Position numbers and translations under genes: made by a program. From positions 14,288,019-14,352,018 of the forward strand of contig CM069608.1 of the NCBI GenBank assembly GCA_035771175.1: a stretch of DNA of 64,000 nucleotides, read 5' to 3'. The stretch is from Paratinospora sagittata (Eukaryota; Streptophyta; Magnoliopsida; Ranunculales; Menispermaceae). Below the pieces are notes generated by a model. It had not been told where the DNA came from, did not search any database, and worked only from the letters and a program-made list of their open reading frames with translations. Below, one piece after another: positions 63,947-64,000 of the stretch; the first letter of the stretch is position 1, and each line of letters opens with the position of its first letter.

Positions 63947-64000
63947 TGTCACACCCCGCTCGAACTCGCCTAAACTGGCGGGACACTCATGGACGGGGCG
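63947..64000 (-). repeat. gypsy LTR copy 8, cut by the window end
   Basis: Starts TGTCACACCCCGCTCG directly after the ATTACA end of copy 7, with no base between them. Only 54 bases are visible. Confidence 0.85.

Noticed and set aside
1..64000. CRISPR arrays, bacterial operons, rRNA genes or complete tRNA genes
   Set aside because: None seen. The tRNA-like blocks found are SINE promoters or fragments, and the direct repeats are LTR minisatellites.

Overview
The window is nuclear DNA of a flowering plant, most likely a eudicot. Evidence: a multi-exon gene with GT-AG introns that is strongly similar to plant SPX-MFS vacuolar phosphate transporters, AT-rich introns, and a dense set of plant transposons (Ty1/copia, chromodomain Ty3/gypsy, L1-type LINEs, Au-type and other tRNA-derived SINEs, hAT-like MITEs, a probable SMART/TRIM). 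There is no bacterial, viral or organellar signature. The species cannot be named from the sequence alone.

Region 1 (about 1-39560, minus strand) is one gene. Nine coding exons of a PHT5/VPT-like SPX-MFS transporter were traced by hand with consensus splice sites and unbroken phase (619 codons of an expected roughly 700). The last exon(s) lie beyond position 1. A probable 5' UTR exon ends at 39291 and carries a site resembling miR827, the microRNA known to target this family in many angiosperms. The coding exons total 1.86 kb but span 36 kb, because the introns are full of transposons. Intron 8 holds copia A. Intron 7 holds a hAT MITE. Intron 6 holds an old copia (C) split by a LINE and by a younger copia (B), plus a TIR element and a SMART-like element. 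Intron 5 holds a LINE and a SINE. Intron 1 holds a LINE split by a gypsy solo LTR, and an Au SINE.

Region 2 (about 39600-42880) is intergenic AT-rich DNA with a hAT-like element.

Region 3 (42885-64000) is a transposon cluster built mainly from one chromodomain gypsy family whose LTR, read on the + strand of minus-sense copies, runs TGTCACACC...GGTATTACA. Eight LTR copies of this family lie in the right half of the window, seven complete or partial and one cut by the window end. Three separate internal fragments carry the 3' end of pol followed by an extra, unrecognised reading frame of about 172 codons just before the 3' LTR. The cluster is rearranged: inverted neighbours joined through a foldback sequence, an LTR with internal sequence on both sides, and two LTRs directly abutting at 63946/63947. 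Small foldback elements share the TGTCACAC ends of the gypsy LTR; one has a perfect 5-bp target duplication.

All retroelement reading frames here are broken by stops, frameshifts or deletions, so none looks autonomous. The only clearly functional host gene is the SPX-MFS transporter. All calls come from reading the sequence; no database search was run.
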